From: Phaeosaccion multiseriatum
Taxonomy: Eukaryota > Ochrophyta, other classes
Reading direction: 5' to 3'
DNA length: 64,000 nt
NCBI GenBank assembly: GCA_965112735.1
Contig: OZ218956.1
Location: 62,001-126,000 of the forward strand
The first letter of the stretch is position 1; each line of letters starts with the position of its first letter. A program made the position numbers and the translations under genes. Of the stretch, positions 50,301 to 60,010 are shown piece by piece. Below the pieces are notes generated by a model. It saw only the letters and a program-made list of their open reading frames with translations, did not search any database and had not been told where the DNA came from.

Positions 50301-51338
50301 GCCATACACTGCTGCCATACACTGCCATAGAGTGCCATAGACTGCCTGCTCGTTTGGCCGCGTTTTGCGCTCACGCACCCTTTTCACCCCACTCACCCCA
50401 TTGCATGGCATTGCATGGCATGGCATGGCATTGCCCGCACAGATCTTCCGAGCGTCTTCGGACACCGGGGAGGACGATGACGACGAGGATGACGACAGTG
50501 ACGACGGGGGAGGGGGGGGCAGCTACCCGCAGCAGCAGCGGCAGCACTTGGCCCCTCAGCAGGGGCAGGGGCAAGGCGTGTCGGAGCGGGACATCTCCGG
50601 CCTGCCTCCCGTACACCCCCATCCAGGTGCGTTTGGTGTGCACGTGGGCCCTGCCTGCCTGCCCTGCCCTGCCCTCCGCTTTGACCAAACACAGGGCACA
50701 CTACAAAATTGAAAGTGCCAAAAGAATGTGCATACACATACACATACACGTGCATGCACTCACACAGAGCCCATCCATGCCTCTCGCCCGCCCCCGCCCG
50801 CCCCTTCCCTTTGCAGGCCTGGAGGAGAGCCTGGACGCCGACGACGACGCGCTGGATGACCGACTCGATGACCAAGGGGCGGCATCCGACGACGGCGTGC
50901 ACGGGGACGCAGGCTCGGACGGAGCTTCGGACGGGGGCTCCGACGGCGACGGAGACGGCCGGGCACCTGTTTCGCCCCCTGCTACGCTGAGCCCGCTCAA
51001 CCCGGTCCTCCCCGCACCGCCCCACCGGGGGCCGTCTTCGACCGTAGCCCCTCCTCGACCAGGTGAGAGGCAGTCACGTACAGTATTATGGGTAGAGCAG
51101 CCAGCCACAAAGTGCTGCTCAGAGGTGTGGGCGGGGCTTGGGGTTGGTGTCGCATTCGCACAGGCCGCCCTGGGGGGACAAGCGCCAATCTCACCCCTCG
51201 CCCTCTCCTTGCTGGCCTTACTTGGGCTCCTTACTGGCCTTCCTTGGGTCCCGTACTGAGCAACTTATGTACCCATGTCCCCTCTGCGCAGGCCGGAGCC
51301 GCAGGAGAGGAAGCGGCGCTGAAGACCCCGCGTTTTGA
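32204..51338 (+). CDS. Giant ubiquitin-specific protease, USP9X/USP34/USP24 class
   Basis: Twenty-nine exons splice in phase to 3,856 aa: 32204-32583, 32837-33038, 33369-33608, 33801-34255, 34446-34611, 34894-35151, 35790-35877, 36076-36182, 36400-36876, 37037-37513, 37764-39005, 39236-40291, 40417-40464, 40720-40874, 41115-41409, 41636-42010, 42241-43020, 43239-43558, 43805-45553, 46044-46254, 46812-47258, 47437-48126, 48355-48534, 48673-49049, 49478-49631, 50048-50212, 50443-50626, 50817-51062, 51292-51338. An armadillo-like helical N-terminus precedes a ubiquitin-like segment ([20 protein letters not shown]) in exon 12. The protease has the Cys box [20 protein letters not shown] (Cys about residue 2300), QQNDASEF and the His box [15 protein letters not shown] CxxC pair (CEDCGVKKD) is in place. 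An EF-hand-like segment (exon 22) and two VNG-Y modules flank the protease. The enzyme should cleave ubiquitin from substrates; targets are unknown. Introns 9 and 23 have GC donors. Confidence 0.93.
33728..33782. repeat. (CTT)n forming the polypyrimidine tract of USP intron 3
   Basis: About 18 CTT units run into CTCC units and end at the acceptor TTTCCAG (exon at 33801). Confidence 0.9.
35160..35778. repeat. CTGA/CTGCCTGTGTGA minisatellite filling USP intron 6
   Basis: Over 600 bp of ACTGACTGCCTGTGTG-type units of 12-20 bp, with CTGA tetramers between. It occupies nearly the whole intron between the exons ending at 35151 and starting at 35790. Minus-strand Ser/Gln/Val frames here are artefacts. 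Confidence 0.92.
40466..40548. repeat. (GTGA)n starting at a splice donor, USP intron 13
   Basis: The exon ends CGCCAG at 40464 and the intron begins GTCAGTGAGTGAGTGAG, continuing as about 20 GTGA units that match the donor consensus. Confidence 0.92.
45660..45962. repeat. (CCCT/CCTT)n array in USP intron 19
   Basis: A pyrimidine array upstream of the acceptor at 46043. The segment CATCGCTCACTCCCTCCCTC recurs five times, giving a higher-order period. Confidence 0.9.
46334..46522. repeat. 12-bp tandem repeat carrying a TTTCAG acceptor in each unit, USP intron 20
   Basis: About 15 units of GGCTSTGTTTCA; about 14 of them contain TTTCAG|GCT, a good 3' splice-site match. It lies in the intron between exons ending at 46254 and starting at 46812. 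Confidence 0.92.
47259..47302. repeat. (GT)n starting at the donor of USP intron 21
   Basis: The exon ends AAGAAG at 47258 and the intron begins GTATGTGTGTGTG. Confidence 0.9.
49653..49925. repeat. (CCAT)n array in USP intron 25
   Basis: CATC tetramers interspersed with TTGCCATC and TCATCCATCA variants for about 270 bp, between exons ending at 49631 and starting at 50048. The shadow frames encode Ile-His-Pro or Asp-Gly-Trp-Met runs. Confidence 0.92.
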
Positions 51339-52100
51339 TTGCAGAAGAAGCGTTACATTTTATACGGGTCACGCCACAGCTCATGAGAGTCATATGGGTC
51401 ACGCCACAGCTCATCGAAGGCCTTCGCTGGCGGCCCTGGACATACGTACTACGCGCTCTTCGGAGGAAGAGCACTGGGAGTGGAGGGGAGGTGGAGGGGA
51501 GGTAGAGGGGAGGTAGAGCTGGCGTCTGTATGGACCAAGTCGGGGCTCGAGTGGAGTGAGTGGAGTGAGTGGAGGCACTTCCTCGCCCATGGGGGGCACG
51601 GGGGGAGAGTTTGGCGGCAGGCAGTGTAGTGCAGTGCAGTGCAGTGCAGTGCAGTGCCAAAGTATGCGATGCAGGGGGTGTAGGGGTGGGGTGGCTCCCT
51701 CGCCGCCCTTCATCTTGGCCGCAGGGAGGAAACCGGGCACGATGCTGGCACGGACGCTCTCACGACGCACGCGCCCACGCTCGCGTCAGTGGGGTGGTGA
51801 ATGGGTGTGTCTTTGGAGAGGGTCCCATACAGCGGAGGGTGAGGGAGAGGGAGAGGGGCAGGGCATGTGGATACGGTACGATGTAAAGGGAGGAGGGACG
51901 GGAGGACTGGCTTTGTTGCTGCTCTGCCTCAGCCCCGATCAATCATGTAAAGGAAAGGAAGGGAAGGAAGGGCTTTTGTACTCGGCGGCAAGTCCGGCCC
52001 CGTGTTTTGAGGCGGAGCGTTTTATCTTCAACGCCCAGCAGCTAGACAGACAGGCAGACATATCATAAAAATTAATTTAGCTGTCGTCAGCATATGAAGC

Positions 52101-52174
52101 GTTCGGCCCCTGACATGGTTGGTTCTGAGGCACCCTGGGCTGGCCTTTCTCAGAACCATGTCAGGGGCCGAAAG
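52101..52174. repeat. Long hairpin / short inverted repeat
   Basis: The arm at 52101-52129 (TTCGGCCCCTGACATGG onward to TTCTGAG) pairs with 52149-52173. They are complementary over about 25 bp except for a 4-base GGTT duplication bulged in the left arm and one base at the foot. The loop is about 20 bases. Confidence 0.85.
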
Positions 52175-52407
52175 CGTTGGGGTTTTGTCGAGTGTTTTGC
52201 CGCGCTGTGTGCACCCCACAGGGCCGCAGGAGGAAGGAAGGGGCTTGCGCCTCAACAGACGCCTCAGACAGCGGTGCCCTCTTGAACTAAAGTTACGATA
52301 CACACGCCAACTGGAGAATGATGGGCTGTAGGACCAGTTATCGGGCTAGAAATACAGCAGCGCACGGAGGGTGGCGAAGCGAGGGCAGCGCACCCCCTCC
52401 TTGGGCT

Positions 52408-52596
52408 GAGGAAGCTGCCTGCCCGCCTGAGGAAGCTGCCTGCCCGCCTGAGGAAGCTGCCTGCCCGCCTGAGGAAGCTGCCTGCCCGCCTGAGGAAGCT
52501 GCCTGTCCGCCTGAGGAAGCTGCCTGTCCGCCTGAGGAAGCTGCCTGCCAGCCTGAGGAAGCTGCCTGCCCGCCTGAGGAAGCTGCCTGCCCGCCT
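52408..52596. repeat. 21-bp minisatellite, 9 copies
   Basis: The unit is GAGGAAGCTGCCTGCCCGCC plus T, with a few C/T and C/A variants. The unit length keeps a frame open on both strands (EEAACPP on plus, AGRQLPQ on minus). Confidence 0.92.
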
Positions 52597-53006
52597 GCCT
52601 TTCGGCCAAGTAGGGAAGAGCGCCTTGCTTCTTTCCAGCCGCGCTCCCATCCTCAGTGCAGTGTGTGTGTACTGCTATGTCTGGGGGCGTTGGCACCTCC
52701 GCCCTTCTCGGCTCGGTGCCTCGCGTTCCGCTTTTCATCGGTGCAACAACAAGTATGTTTCGGCGATCCTTCACTGCAAAGGGTAGCCTGCACTCTGACA
52801 CTGCTTGTGACCCGTCTTTGCGCTCCCCCTTGAGGCAGGAAGAGCAAGTCCGTTCCCGACGGGAGTATCTCAGACATCCACGGAGGGGTAAGCAAAGCTG
52901 GTGTGTCCAACTACGCTAATTCTTGGCGAAAACAACATTGCTGACCGGCCAAGCCCTGTCCATAGCTGTACGTCCTTCGCACTGGGTCCTCGCTCAGTGC
53001 CGCTCC

Positions 53007-53333
53007 TTAGGAGCGTTGCTTCGTCCTTGCTACCTTCCTGATCTCGAAAGAAGGGCTCTGCTGCGGCTCTACCTCTCTTTCATTGGCAAACTCAGCCTTT
53101 GTGATGGTGCTCTGAGGAGAGCCCGTGGTGGTGAGCCACTCCCGGAGAGTATCCATCGCCTCTCGCGGTCCGCGAGCCTCACCTACCACCGTCCCCGAGG
53201 CGGTGTTCATTACCCAACCGGAAATGTTGAGCTCAGTGGCCTTGCTCTGCGTGCACTTCCTGAAGAAGACGCGCTGCACTTTCCCGCTGATGACAAAGTC
53301 CCATGCAACATCTCGTGCTGCGGATGCTGACAT
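53007..53333 (-). CDS. Acylphosphatase
   Basis: A single intronless frame of 108 aa, the usual size for the family. The N-terminal block DFVISGKVQRVFFRKCTQSK contains the phosphate-binding loop and catalytic Arg (R25 of VFFRK). GWVMNT supplies the catalytic Asn (N43). The conserved middle GTVVGEARGP and the C-terminal FEIRK follow. One deviation is Arg in place of the usual Gly in the VQG-V signature (VQRVFF). Acylphosphatases hydrolyse carboxyl-phosphate bonds such as in 1,3-bisphosphoglycerate and act in the cytosol. It is one of only two genes in this window with no coding intron. It diverges from the RCC1-repeat gene across 473 bp. Confidence 0.93.
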   Translation of the reverse strand: MSASAARDVAWDFVISGKVQRVFFRKCTQSKATELNISGWVMNTASGTVVGEARGPREAMDTLREWLTTTGSPQSTITKAEFANEREVEPQQSPSFEIRKVARTKQRS

Positions 53334-53806
53334 TTTGACCGCGCAAGAAGCCGCCTAAGCGACAAGGAGGGAGGGGGGCGATTAGAAGAAGGTGGAGAGA
53401 TTTGGAGAGAGTTATACCAGGTGGTCACTCCCTTGTACTCCTCTGGACTCTCCTCTCCAAGTTCACAGGTAAGGTTTCCCTGTCCCTCTCTGGCCCTCAA
53501 GACGCTGGCTTCCAACATTCTGTTGCGTTTCTGCACCCCACCCCTCTCCCTCCTCCTCTCCTCTTTCCTCTCTCCTTCGATCCCACCCCTCTAACCTCAC
53601 CACGCCTTCCTTCCCTCCTCTCCCTCCGTTGCACAAGCTTTCTTACTCACCCGATCTTGTAGCTTTCTCACTCTCTAAAAAAAGGGAAAGGAAAGGGGAA
53701 AAGGTGGGCGCCAACTGTGATTCTGCGGAGGACCAACACGCGAATTAACACGACCCCGATCCCAAACAATGAGGAACAAAGAGATAAATAGATAAATAAG
53801 AGAGTG
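53334..53806. promoter_or_regulatory. Divergent promoter region, acylphosphatase / RCC1-repeat gene
   Basis: This 473-bp spacer has pyrimidine-rich segments at 53530-53640 and an A-rich stretch near 53765-53800 just before the RCC1 ATG. No specific element is identified. Confidence 0.4.
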
Positions 53807-55970
53807 ATGTGCAGCACCAGGCTATTGGTGACATGGGGGAGTGATAGTGACGGGCAGCTGGGTCTGCGTGAAGCGTCTGCGGATGGCGGAGAAGGAAGCA
53901 AGCCTGGTGCTTCGTTGGCTGCTCCCCTCAACAACGACATCTTCCACGCAGAGCCGCAAGTGTGCCCCGCCCTCAGGCACCTTCAGGTGTGGAATATGGG
54001 TACCTCTAGCTCCCGAGAATACAAGCCTTCAGATCATTTCTCTCCTTGTAGAACTATCTCCTTCATTTACCCACCCACCTTTGCTTGTGTGTCTTTTCTT
54101 GTTGTTGTTGTTGTCCATCCCAGGTATCCAGCGTGTCGTGTGGGTCTCGTCACAGCCTCTGCGTGACATCTGACGGCATGGTATTCAGCTGGGGTTGGGG
54201 GAAAGTCGGGCAACTTGGGCATGGAGCCTGCTTCGACCTCTCCGCCCCGCAGCCGATCAAGGCTCTGAGCGAGGCAGGCGTGCAGGCAGTCGAGGTGTCC
54301 GCGGGAGGGATCCACTCGGCCGTGCTGGCGAGTGGGGGGAATTTGTACACCTTCGGATCCAGCGGCTACGGGCAGCTCGGCCTGGGGCCTTCGGTCATGG
54401 GCACGGAGGCCCACTCCACCCCATCGATCGTCCGAAGGAACCCCCGAAAGGAGGGCCGTTCCACAGCCTCGGCACTGGCCAGCCGCGGTAGAGGGGGGGA
54501 GGGAGACGGAGGGGAGCGGGGGATGGGCGGCAGGAGGGCCTCGCTGACTGCGGTACCCAGCAGCACCGCCTTGGAGGACTTGGATGGTAGAACCGCTGGG
54601 GAGGGGCAGCAGAGTTCGATGGAGGCCTCCGTAGGCCCGCCGTCGGAGGAGAGTACTGACCCTGACGCTGAGCTTGTGGCGCTGCGGGTGCAGCAAGTTT
54701 CCTGCGGAGGAATGCACACGGCGGCGGTGACGGACGAGGGGAAGCTCTTCACCTGGGGCAGGGCAGACAGGTCAGGGGCGGGGGAAGGAGCAGGTGCTAG
54801 TCACTGACTGACTGACTGGCTGACTGACTGACTGGTGCTTTTATGGCCGCCCTCCCCCTCTTGCAGCGGCCAGCTTGGCATCGGTTATGGATGGGTTCAT
54901 CAGCAGTCGCCGCACGGTATGGGGATGGAATGGCCCTCACCAGTCACCTTGAGGGACGCAGACGAAACGGTCGAAACTGTCAGCTGCGGGGCGTTTCATA
55001 CGGTGAGGGTGTGTGTGTGAGTGTATGCGTGTTGCTGGCAGAGGCGACGGAGGAGGGAGGGAGGCCGGTGAGGGCCAACAGAACAGCGACAAATGTGAGG
55101 AGTGAAGCCAAGCACATGTCTGAATCTGAAGAGGACTACAAGAGAAGCAATATCGCCGCGTACAAGTGCATCGCGACGGAACCCCCCCCCCCACCTTCCC
55201 TCCCGTACGCACGCACGCCGCTCTCCTGCCCGCCTGCTGCAGGCCATCACGACGAACAGAGCCGAGGTGTACACATGGGGCAAAGAGGACTACGGCATGC
55301 TGGGCTGTAGCGACGAGGGGCTCCTGAAGGGGGGGCTCAACGATCCTCACAAGCTTCCTCTAGAGGGGGTAACAGCCACAGACGTTCAGGTCAGAGGGGA
55401 GGAGGGGGAGGGGGGCAGGGAGCGAGACCCGGTGAGCTCGTGTGTTTTCTGTCCTGTGCTAAAGCGAGTCCCGCCCCCCCTACCTCCCCTCCTGCGTGCC
55501 TCTGCCCCGTGCGTGTCAAACAGTGTGGTGCCTGGCATACAGTCATCTCAGATAGACCCCGGGGGCAGCTCTGGGTCTGTGGGAGGGGCGAGTACGGAAG
55601 GTGCGTGCGTGTGTGCGTGCGTGCGTGTGTGTGTACGAGTGTGCGGACGTGTGCTCCTGCCTCCTCCCCATAAGACATCACCAAGAGACCCGTCCATGGG
55701 AGACAGTTTCGGTGTTTCAGTTCATTGACACCCCACTGACATGCCCCACTGCTGCATGTGATTGGGTATCCCGGGCCAGGTTGGGGATCGCCGACGAGAA
55801 CTGCCGGAGAGCCCCTGTCCTCCTCGACCTCCCCACGGCCCCCGGGGAGGCTGTCAAGCAGGTACGATGAGTTGGGCATCGCATTGAGCATCTCATTGTT
55901 GGGAGAGAAAGGCTTAGTGGGGCGGGCCTCAACCTGTCCTGTGTGCTTACTAGTTAAGGACTTGCTTCCG

Positions 55971-56001
<31 letters not shown>

Positions 56002-56330
56002 AGGTGGCAGCTGGGGCGACTCACACTTTGCTGCTTACAACGCAGGGCAGAGTGTTTGTAACGGGGAGGGCCGACGACGGACGGCTGGGGCCTAAACTGG
56101 GGCCCAAACTGGGGCCCGGGCCGGCAGAGGCAGGCACAGGGGCAGCAGAGCAGGGGGGGGGGCAGGGAAGGGGGTGGGGACAGGAGCAGGGAGAGAGGGA
56201 CAGGGAGCTCTGCTTCCGCGAGTGCCGGGCAGAGAGGCTCAGGAGTGGGTCCTTCCCGGGGGGGGCGGCCCCGGAGGGATGGAAGGTAGACTTGGTCTCT
56301 GCGGGCGGGAAGCACAGTGCAGCCATCCTG

Positions 56331-56361
<31 letters not shown>

Positions 56362-56366
56362 CGTAA
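53807..56366 (+). CDS. RCC1-repeat beta-propeller protein
   Basis: Seven exons splice in phase to 543 aa: 53807-53986, 54124-54770, 54867-55002, 55243-55389, 55524-55600, 55780-55861, 56004-56366. RCC1 blades are visible as W/F-G-x-G-x-GQLG motifs followed by V-x-C-G-x-x-H-T/S: TWGSDSDGQLGL, VSCGSRHSLCV, WGWGKVGQLGHG, VSAGGIHSAVLA, FGSSGYGQLGLG, VSCGGMHTAAV, VSCGAFHTV, TWGKEDYGMLG, CGAWHTVI, CGRGEYGR-LG, VAAGATHTLLL and VSAGGKHSAAI, about seven blades. A ~110-aa Gly/Ser/Arg insertion sits in blade 3 and a Gln/Gly insertion in the last blade. The tail is (VP)n from a 6-bp repeat at 56330-56362. It could be a Ran exchange factor, a UVR8-like protein or another propeller; the Ran-contact residues cannot be judged here. 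Confidence 0.9.
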
Positions 56367-56769
56367 CAAAGGCGAGAGGAGGACAGGAGGAATTAGACCT
56401 TCGTCCCTAATTGGCTTAGAGCATTGCGACTGCTTCCCTCCTCTCAGTGGAGGCTTAGAGCATAGGAGGGGGGAGGGGGACTTTATTGACTTAATAGGGG
56501 GAGGGGTGGGAAGTTGAAGAGGAAGTTGGAGTTTCAGCTTTTTTTTTGTTGTCAAAGGGTCACAGGTGGCACGTTGGTCTTCCACCTTTTCCTTTTCCCT
56601 TATCAATTATCAACAAAGTACTTGAAGATAAGGGGCCCCGCACCAGCTAAACACCCCTACCACATCTCGTGTTCTCTTCCCGCCTCCCTCCTATTCGAGC
56701 GGCCTTAAGTTGGAAAGTCTCTATTGTACTGAGCTTAGGGACATATCCAATGAGGAGGCTGTGACCAAC
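56367..56769. other. Spacer upstream of the OTU gene
   Basis: This 403-bp spacer lies between two same-strand genes. It has a T-run at about 56540 and AT-rich sequence at 56590-56640, likely within the OTU promoter. An in-frame extension upstream of ATG 56770 lacks another ATG. Confidence 0.45.
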
Positions 56770-59053
56770 ATGGGGAAGGGGGCGAAGAGCAAAGGGGGGA
56801 GCGCAGCTACTGGTAAATCGGGAAAAGGAGGTAAAGGGACAAAGGGCGGCGGCGGTGGCGGCAAGGGGGCAGGCAAAGGTAAAGGCAGAGACTCACCGGC
56901 AGATGAGGTTGTGCCCAGCAAGAAGCAGGAGAGGGCCAAGAAGGCGGAGCTGAAGAAGAGACGGAACAAGGAAAAGCACAGAGCCACAGATGCGGTGAGT
57001 GAGTAGCTCGACAAGAGTGAGGCTTCGCCTTGGCTTAGGCCTTCGTTTTTCTTCCTGCAATCTCCTCCTTCTGCTCACGTCCCTCCGTACCCTTGGCAGG
57101 AGGACAAGCTGTTCGAAGAGCAGCTCAAGAAGATGGGCCTGCGCATCACCCCCATCCGGGGGGACGGAAATTGCCTCTTTCGCTCCATTGCAGATCAACT
57201 TTTGGGGGACCACGACAAGCACGCCCAAGTGCGGAAAGAGGTGCGTGGCACTCCAGGTCTCGCGCACGCGTCCTTTCTGCATGCACTCGAATGAAAAGGC
57301 AGCAGCACAGCCTCCCCTCTCCTCCCCTCCTCTCGTCTCGCGTCCCACCTGCTGCCCGCCTGGCCTGGAAGAGCATGACAACTCGACTCCTTCTTCCTCT
57401 CAGAGAGAGAGAGTCTCAGCCCGTCTGCTTCGGCTCCATGGTCCCCGCACCCCCCTCCAGATCGTGCAGTACATGGTGTCAAAGGAGGACCTCTTCTCCC
57501 TCTTCATGGAGGACGATGAGACGTTTTCAGACTACGCTGAGCGCATGGCCGGAGACGCCGAGTGGGGAGGGCACCAGGAGCTGTACGCCGCCAGTCAGGT
57601 AGGTGCACATGGGTGGGGTGGGGACGAGGCTCGACCGTCCGTCCGTGACTTACGCCTCTGCTCTCTCCGTCGATGCCTTCCGATCATGCTTGCCTCGTGC
57701 CTGCCTCCCTTGGCCTCCTCTCATCGATGTTGGCTGCAGTTGTACTCTGTGACCATGGTGGTGCACCAACTGGCCGCCCCCCGCTTCGAAGTGGCATGCG
57801 AGCCCCGGCAGGCGAGAGAGCTGCACCTGAGCTACCACGGAGAGGCGCACTACAACAGTGTCCGGAGCGAGGAGGACAGCGGCGCGGGGCCGGCCCTGCC
57901 CATCAATGTGAGTGGGCGAGAGAGAAAGAGAGGGGAGAGGGGAGAGGGAGGGAGGGAGGGGAGGATCGGCGAAGAGGTGGAGGTGGCGGCGCTCCATGAG
58001 GAAGGGCAGGTGGGCGGGCCTCTAACCAGTGGGGATTTGCTGCTCTCTCTGACGGAAATTGCTCGGCAGCGGACAGAGGGCATCTCCACCATTGCCCACC
58101 AACGCCTTCGGCCCCTTTGTCTCTCTCGTATCCTCGCCCCTGTTGTGCCCGCCCGCATGTGTATGTGTATCAGCTGGCGTCCGCCCAAGCTTCGCCGAGT
58201 GGAGGGCGTGGTAGTGGTGGTGGTGGTGGAGGAGGAGACCGTAAGAAGGAGACCAGCAGTGGGTCGGGACAGTCTCCAGCGGAGGAGGTGCGTCCGTAAG
58301 GGCGGTGTTCAGAAGTTCAGTCTCTCTCTCTCTCTCTCTCCCTCTCCTCCCATATTCTCTTCTCTTCACTCTTCTCTCTCCCACCCTCTCTTTTCTCCCG
58401 CTTTCTCTCGTGGCTGTGGGAAGAAGCAAAGAAGGCACGTTGATTGATGTCGCCCTTCTTCCCTTTCTCTCTCCCCCTGCTGCTCGCTTCCCCCCCCTCC
58501 CCATCCCCTCTCTCGCTGACTTACTGCTCGCATGGCCCATGGCCCGCCTCTGCAGCTTGTGATGCGCAGCTGCCCGGGGGTGGACGCGGCCGGTGCCAAG
58601 CGGGCCTTGAGCTTGTCAGGCGGCGACGCTATGAATGCCGTGGAGCTCGTCCTCGCAGGGGGGCTGGAGCTGGAGGAGGAGGAGGGAGGGAGGGAGGAGC
58701 CCGGCCACTTGTATGGGGGAGAGGAGGAGGGAGGCGATGGGGCCAAAGAAGGCGACGCAAAAGGAGGAGGAGGACGAGGACGAGACGGGGTTGCTGCGTC
58801 AGGCGCTGTGGAGGGACAAGAGGAGACCAAGCGCAGGACGGGAGAGTCAGGGACAGGAGGTGTGGAGGTGACCAAGAAGGTGGCACGGGGCTCGGCCTGT
58901 CCGTGCGGCAGCGGCTTGAAGTATAAGAAGTGCTGCAGGAAGAGGGAGAAAGCTCTCAAGGGAAGGGCCGGGACGGGTGACTGCGGGCAGCAGCAACAGC
59001 AGCAGGCCGCGGAAAGGGCCGTCGGAGACGAGTTCGGGGCGCTGCAGATTTGA
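56770..59053 (+). CDS. OTU-domain deubiquitinase with UBA and SEC-C motifs (OTUD3 / plant OTU7-like)
   Basis: Six exons splice in phase to 427 aa: 56770-56994, 57100-57240, 57461-57598, 57740-57907, 58174-58287, 58556-59053. A basic Gly/Lys-rich N-terminus (KKQERAKKAELKKRRNKEKH) precedes the OTU domain. The catalytic Asp/Cys lie in IRGDGNCLFRSIADQL, then FMEDDETFSDYAERM and EWGGHQELYAAS follow, and the catalytic His is in YHGEAHYNSVR. A Gly-rich linker leads to a UBA-like segment (CPGVDAAGAKRALSLSGGDA, NAVELVLAGG). The C-terminus carries a SEC-C zinc motif, GSACPCGSGLKYKKCCRKRE. OTU + UBA is the OTUD3 plan; a terminal SEC-C resembles plant OTU7. It should cleave polyubiquitin; linkage preference cannot be read from sequence. 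All introns are GT-AG. Confidence 0.93.
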
Positions 59054-59448
59054 GTTTGAGATTCTTGGTCCTTTGGAGTGAGGGCCCTGCAGTGACAGGC
59101 CTCGAGGCATGCGCGACCCGTGTTCCGCAGGCAGAGCGGACCCACGCGAGAAGGAGACCGAGCCTTACTCTGTGGTCGGTCAGGGCCTTGCTCCTTGCTG
59201 GACGACTCTCCACAGCTACCATGCTCTTTTGTGCGGACAACGCCCTGAAATGAAACCGCCACGACCTCTGCAGCAGCTCCGGAGAGGCTCTGGAGAGGGC
59301 GTCAAGTCAGTCCTCAGTGGCAGTGGATGGCAGTGGATGGCAGTGGTCAGGGGTCCGTGGCCCTCGGCTTTGCTGGAGAGAAGAGAGAAGCGGCCCCCAC
59401 TGACGCTGACGCGGCAAGCGCTTTGTGCTACCGCCCCCGCCAGGACTA

Positions 59449-59497
<49 letters not shown>

Positions 59498-60010
59498 CGG
59501 GAAGACTCGGGAGCAGAGCCGTCCCTGACCAACCGCCCGACCGAACAGGCCACTCCACAGACGCAGACAGCAAGGCCGCTGTCAAACCCTTCTGAGGAGG
59601 TGACCGTGTGGTGTTCCTAGGAAGAGCGTCTGGTGTCTGGTCTGTGTGCGGGGAGGTGATGGGCTCCGGCGGGCAACTCTGCCCGGCAAGACGAGAGCAC
59701 CAGGGAAGATGGAGCCAAGCCGCGGACCGTTCGCGGACGCTGGGACCGAAATCCTTCCCAGAGGAGGCCAAGTTGGGCGTTTCCCCCATGAAATTTACCT
59801 GACAGAGAAGTTGCTCATTGCCTTGCTTGTGAAGCGAAAGGGTTTCTTTCCGATTGAAATACAAGTATGAACAGGGCGGAAGCACTCTCTCCGCCAGCAC
59901 GGGGGTGATAAAACATACAAATGCCTACATGAATTTCTCAAAAGAGAGTTTCTATCGGCCACCCGCCCTCCTATTGCATGTGAAAGGCCGTTTGGCTCCG
60001 AGCTCCGAGC
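59054..60010. other. Convergent spacer of about 950 bp
   Basis: The 3' flanks of the OTU gene (+) and the lamin-tail-like gene (-) meet here. GGCAGTGGAT repeats three times at 59319-59345. A (GCAC)n tract lies at 59449-59501. The stretch 59810-59960 is AT-richer and may contain 3'-UTR. No gene is recognised. Confidence 0.5.

Larger units (their letters stand above)
51339..53006. other. Convergent spacer of 1.7 kb with repeats and a hairpin
   Basis: The spacer lies between the USP 3' end (+) and the acylphosphatase stop (-). It contains a GGAGGTAGAGG repeat at 51480-51520, (GTGCA)n at 51625-51658, a perfect-looking hairpin at 52101-52174 and a 21-bp minisatellite at 52408-52596. The frame 52318-52833 is open mainly because of that repeat; I do not call it a gene. 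Confidence 0.5.

Noticed and set aside
52318-52833. Plus-strand protein with EEAACPP repeats
   Set aside because: The frame is kept open by the 21-bp repeat, whose length is a multiple of three; flanks show no conserved or coding-like sequence, and the minus strand is open too.
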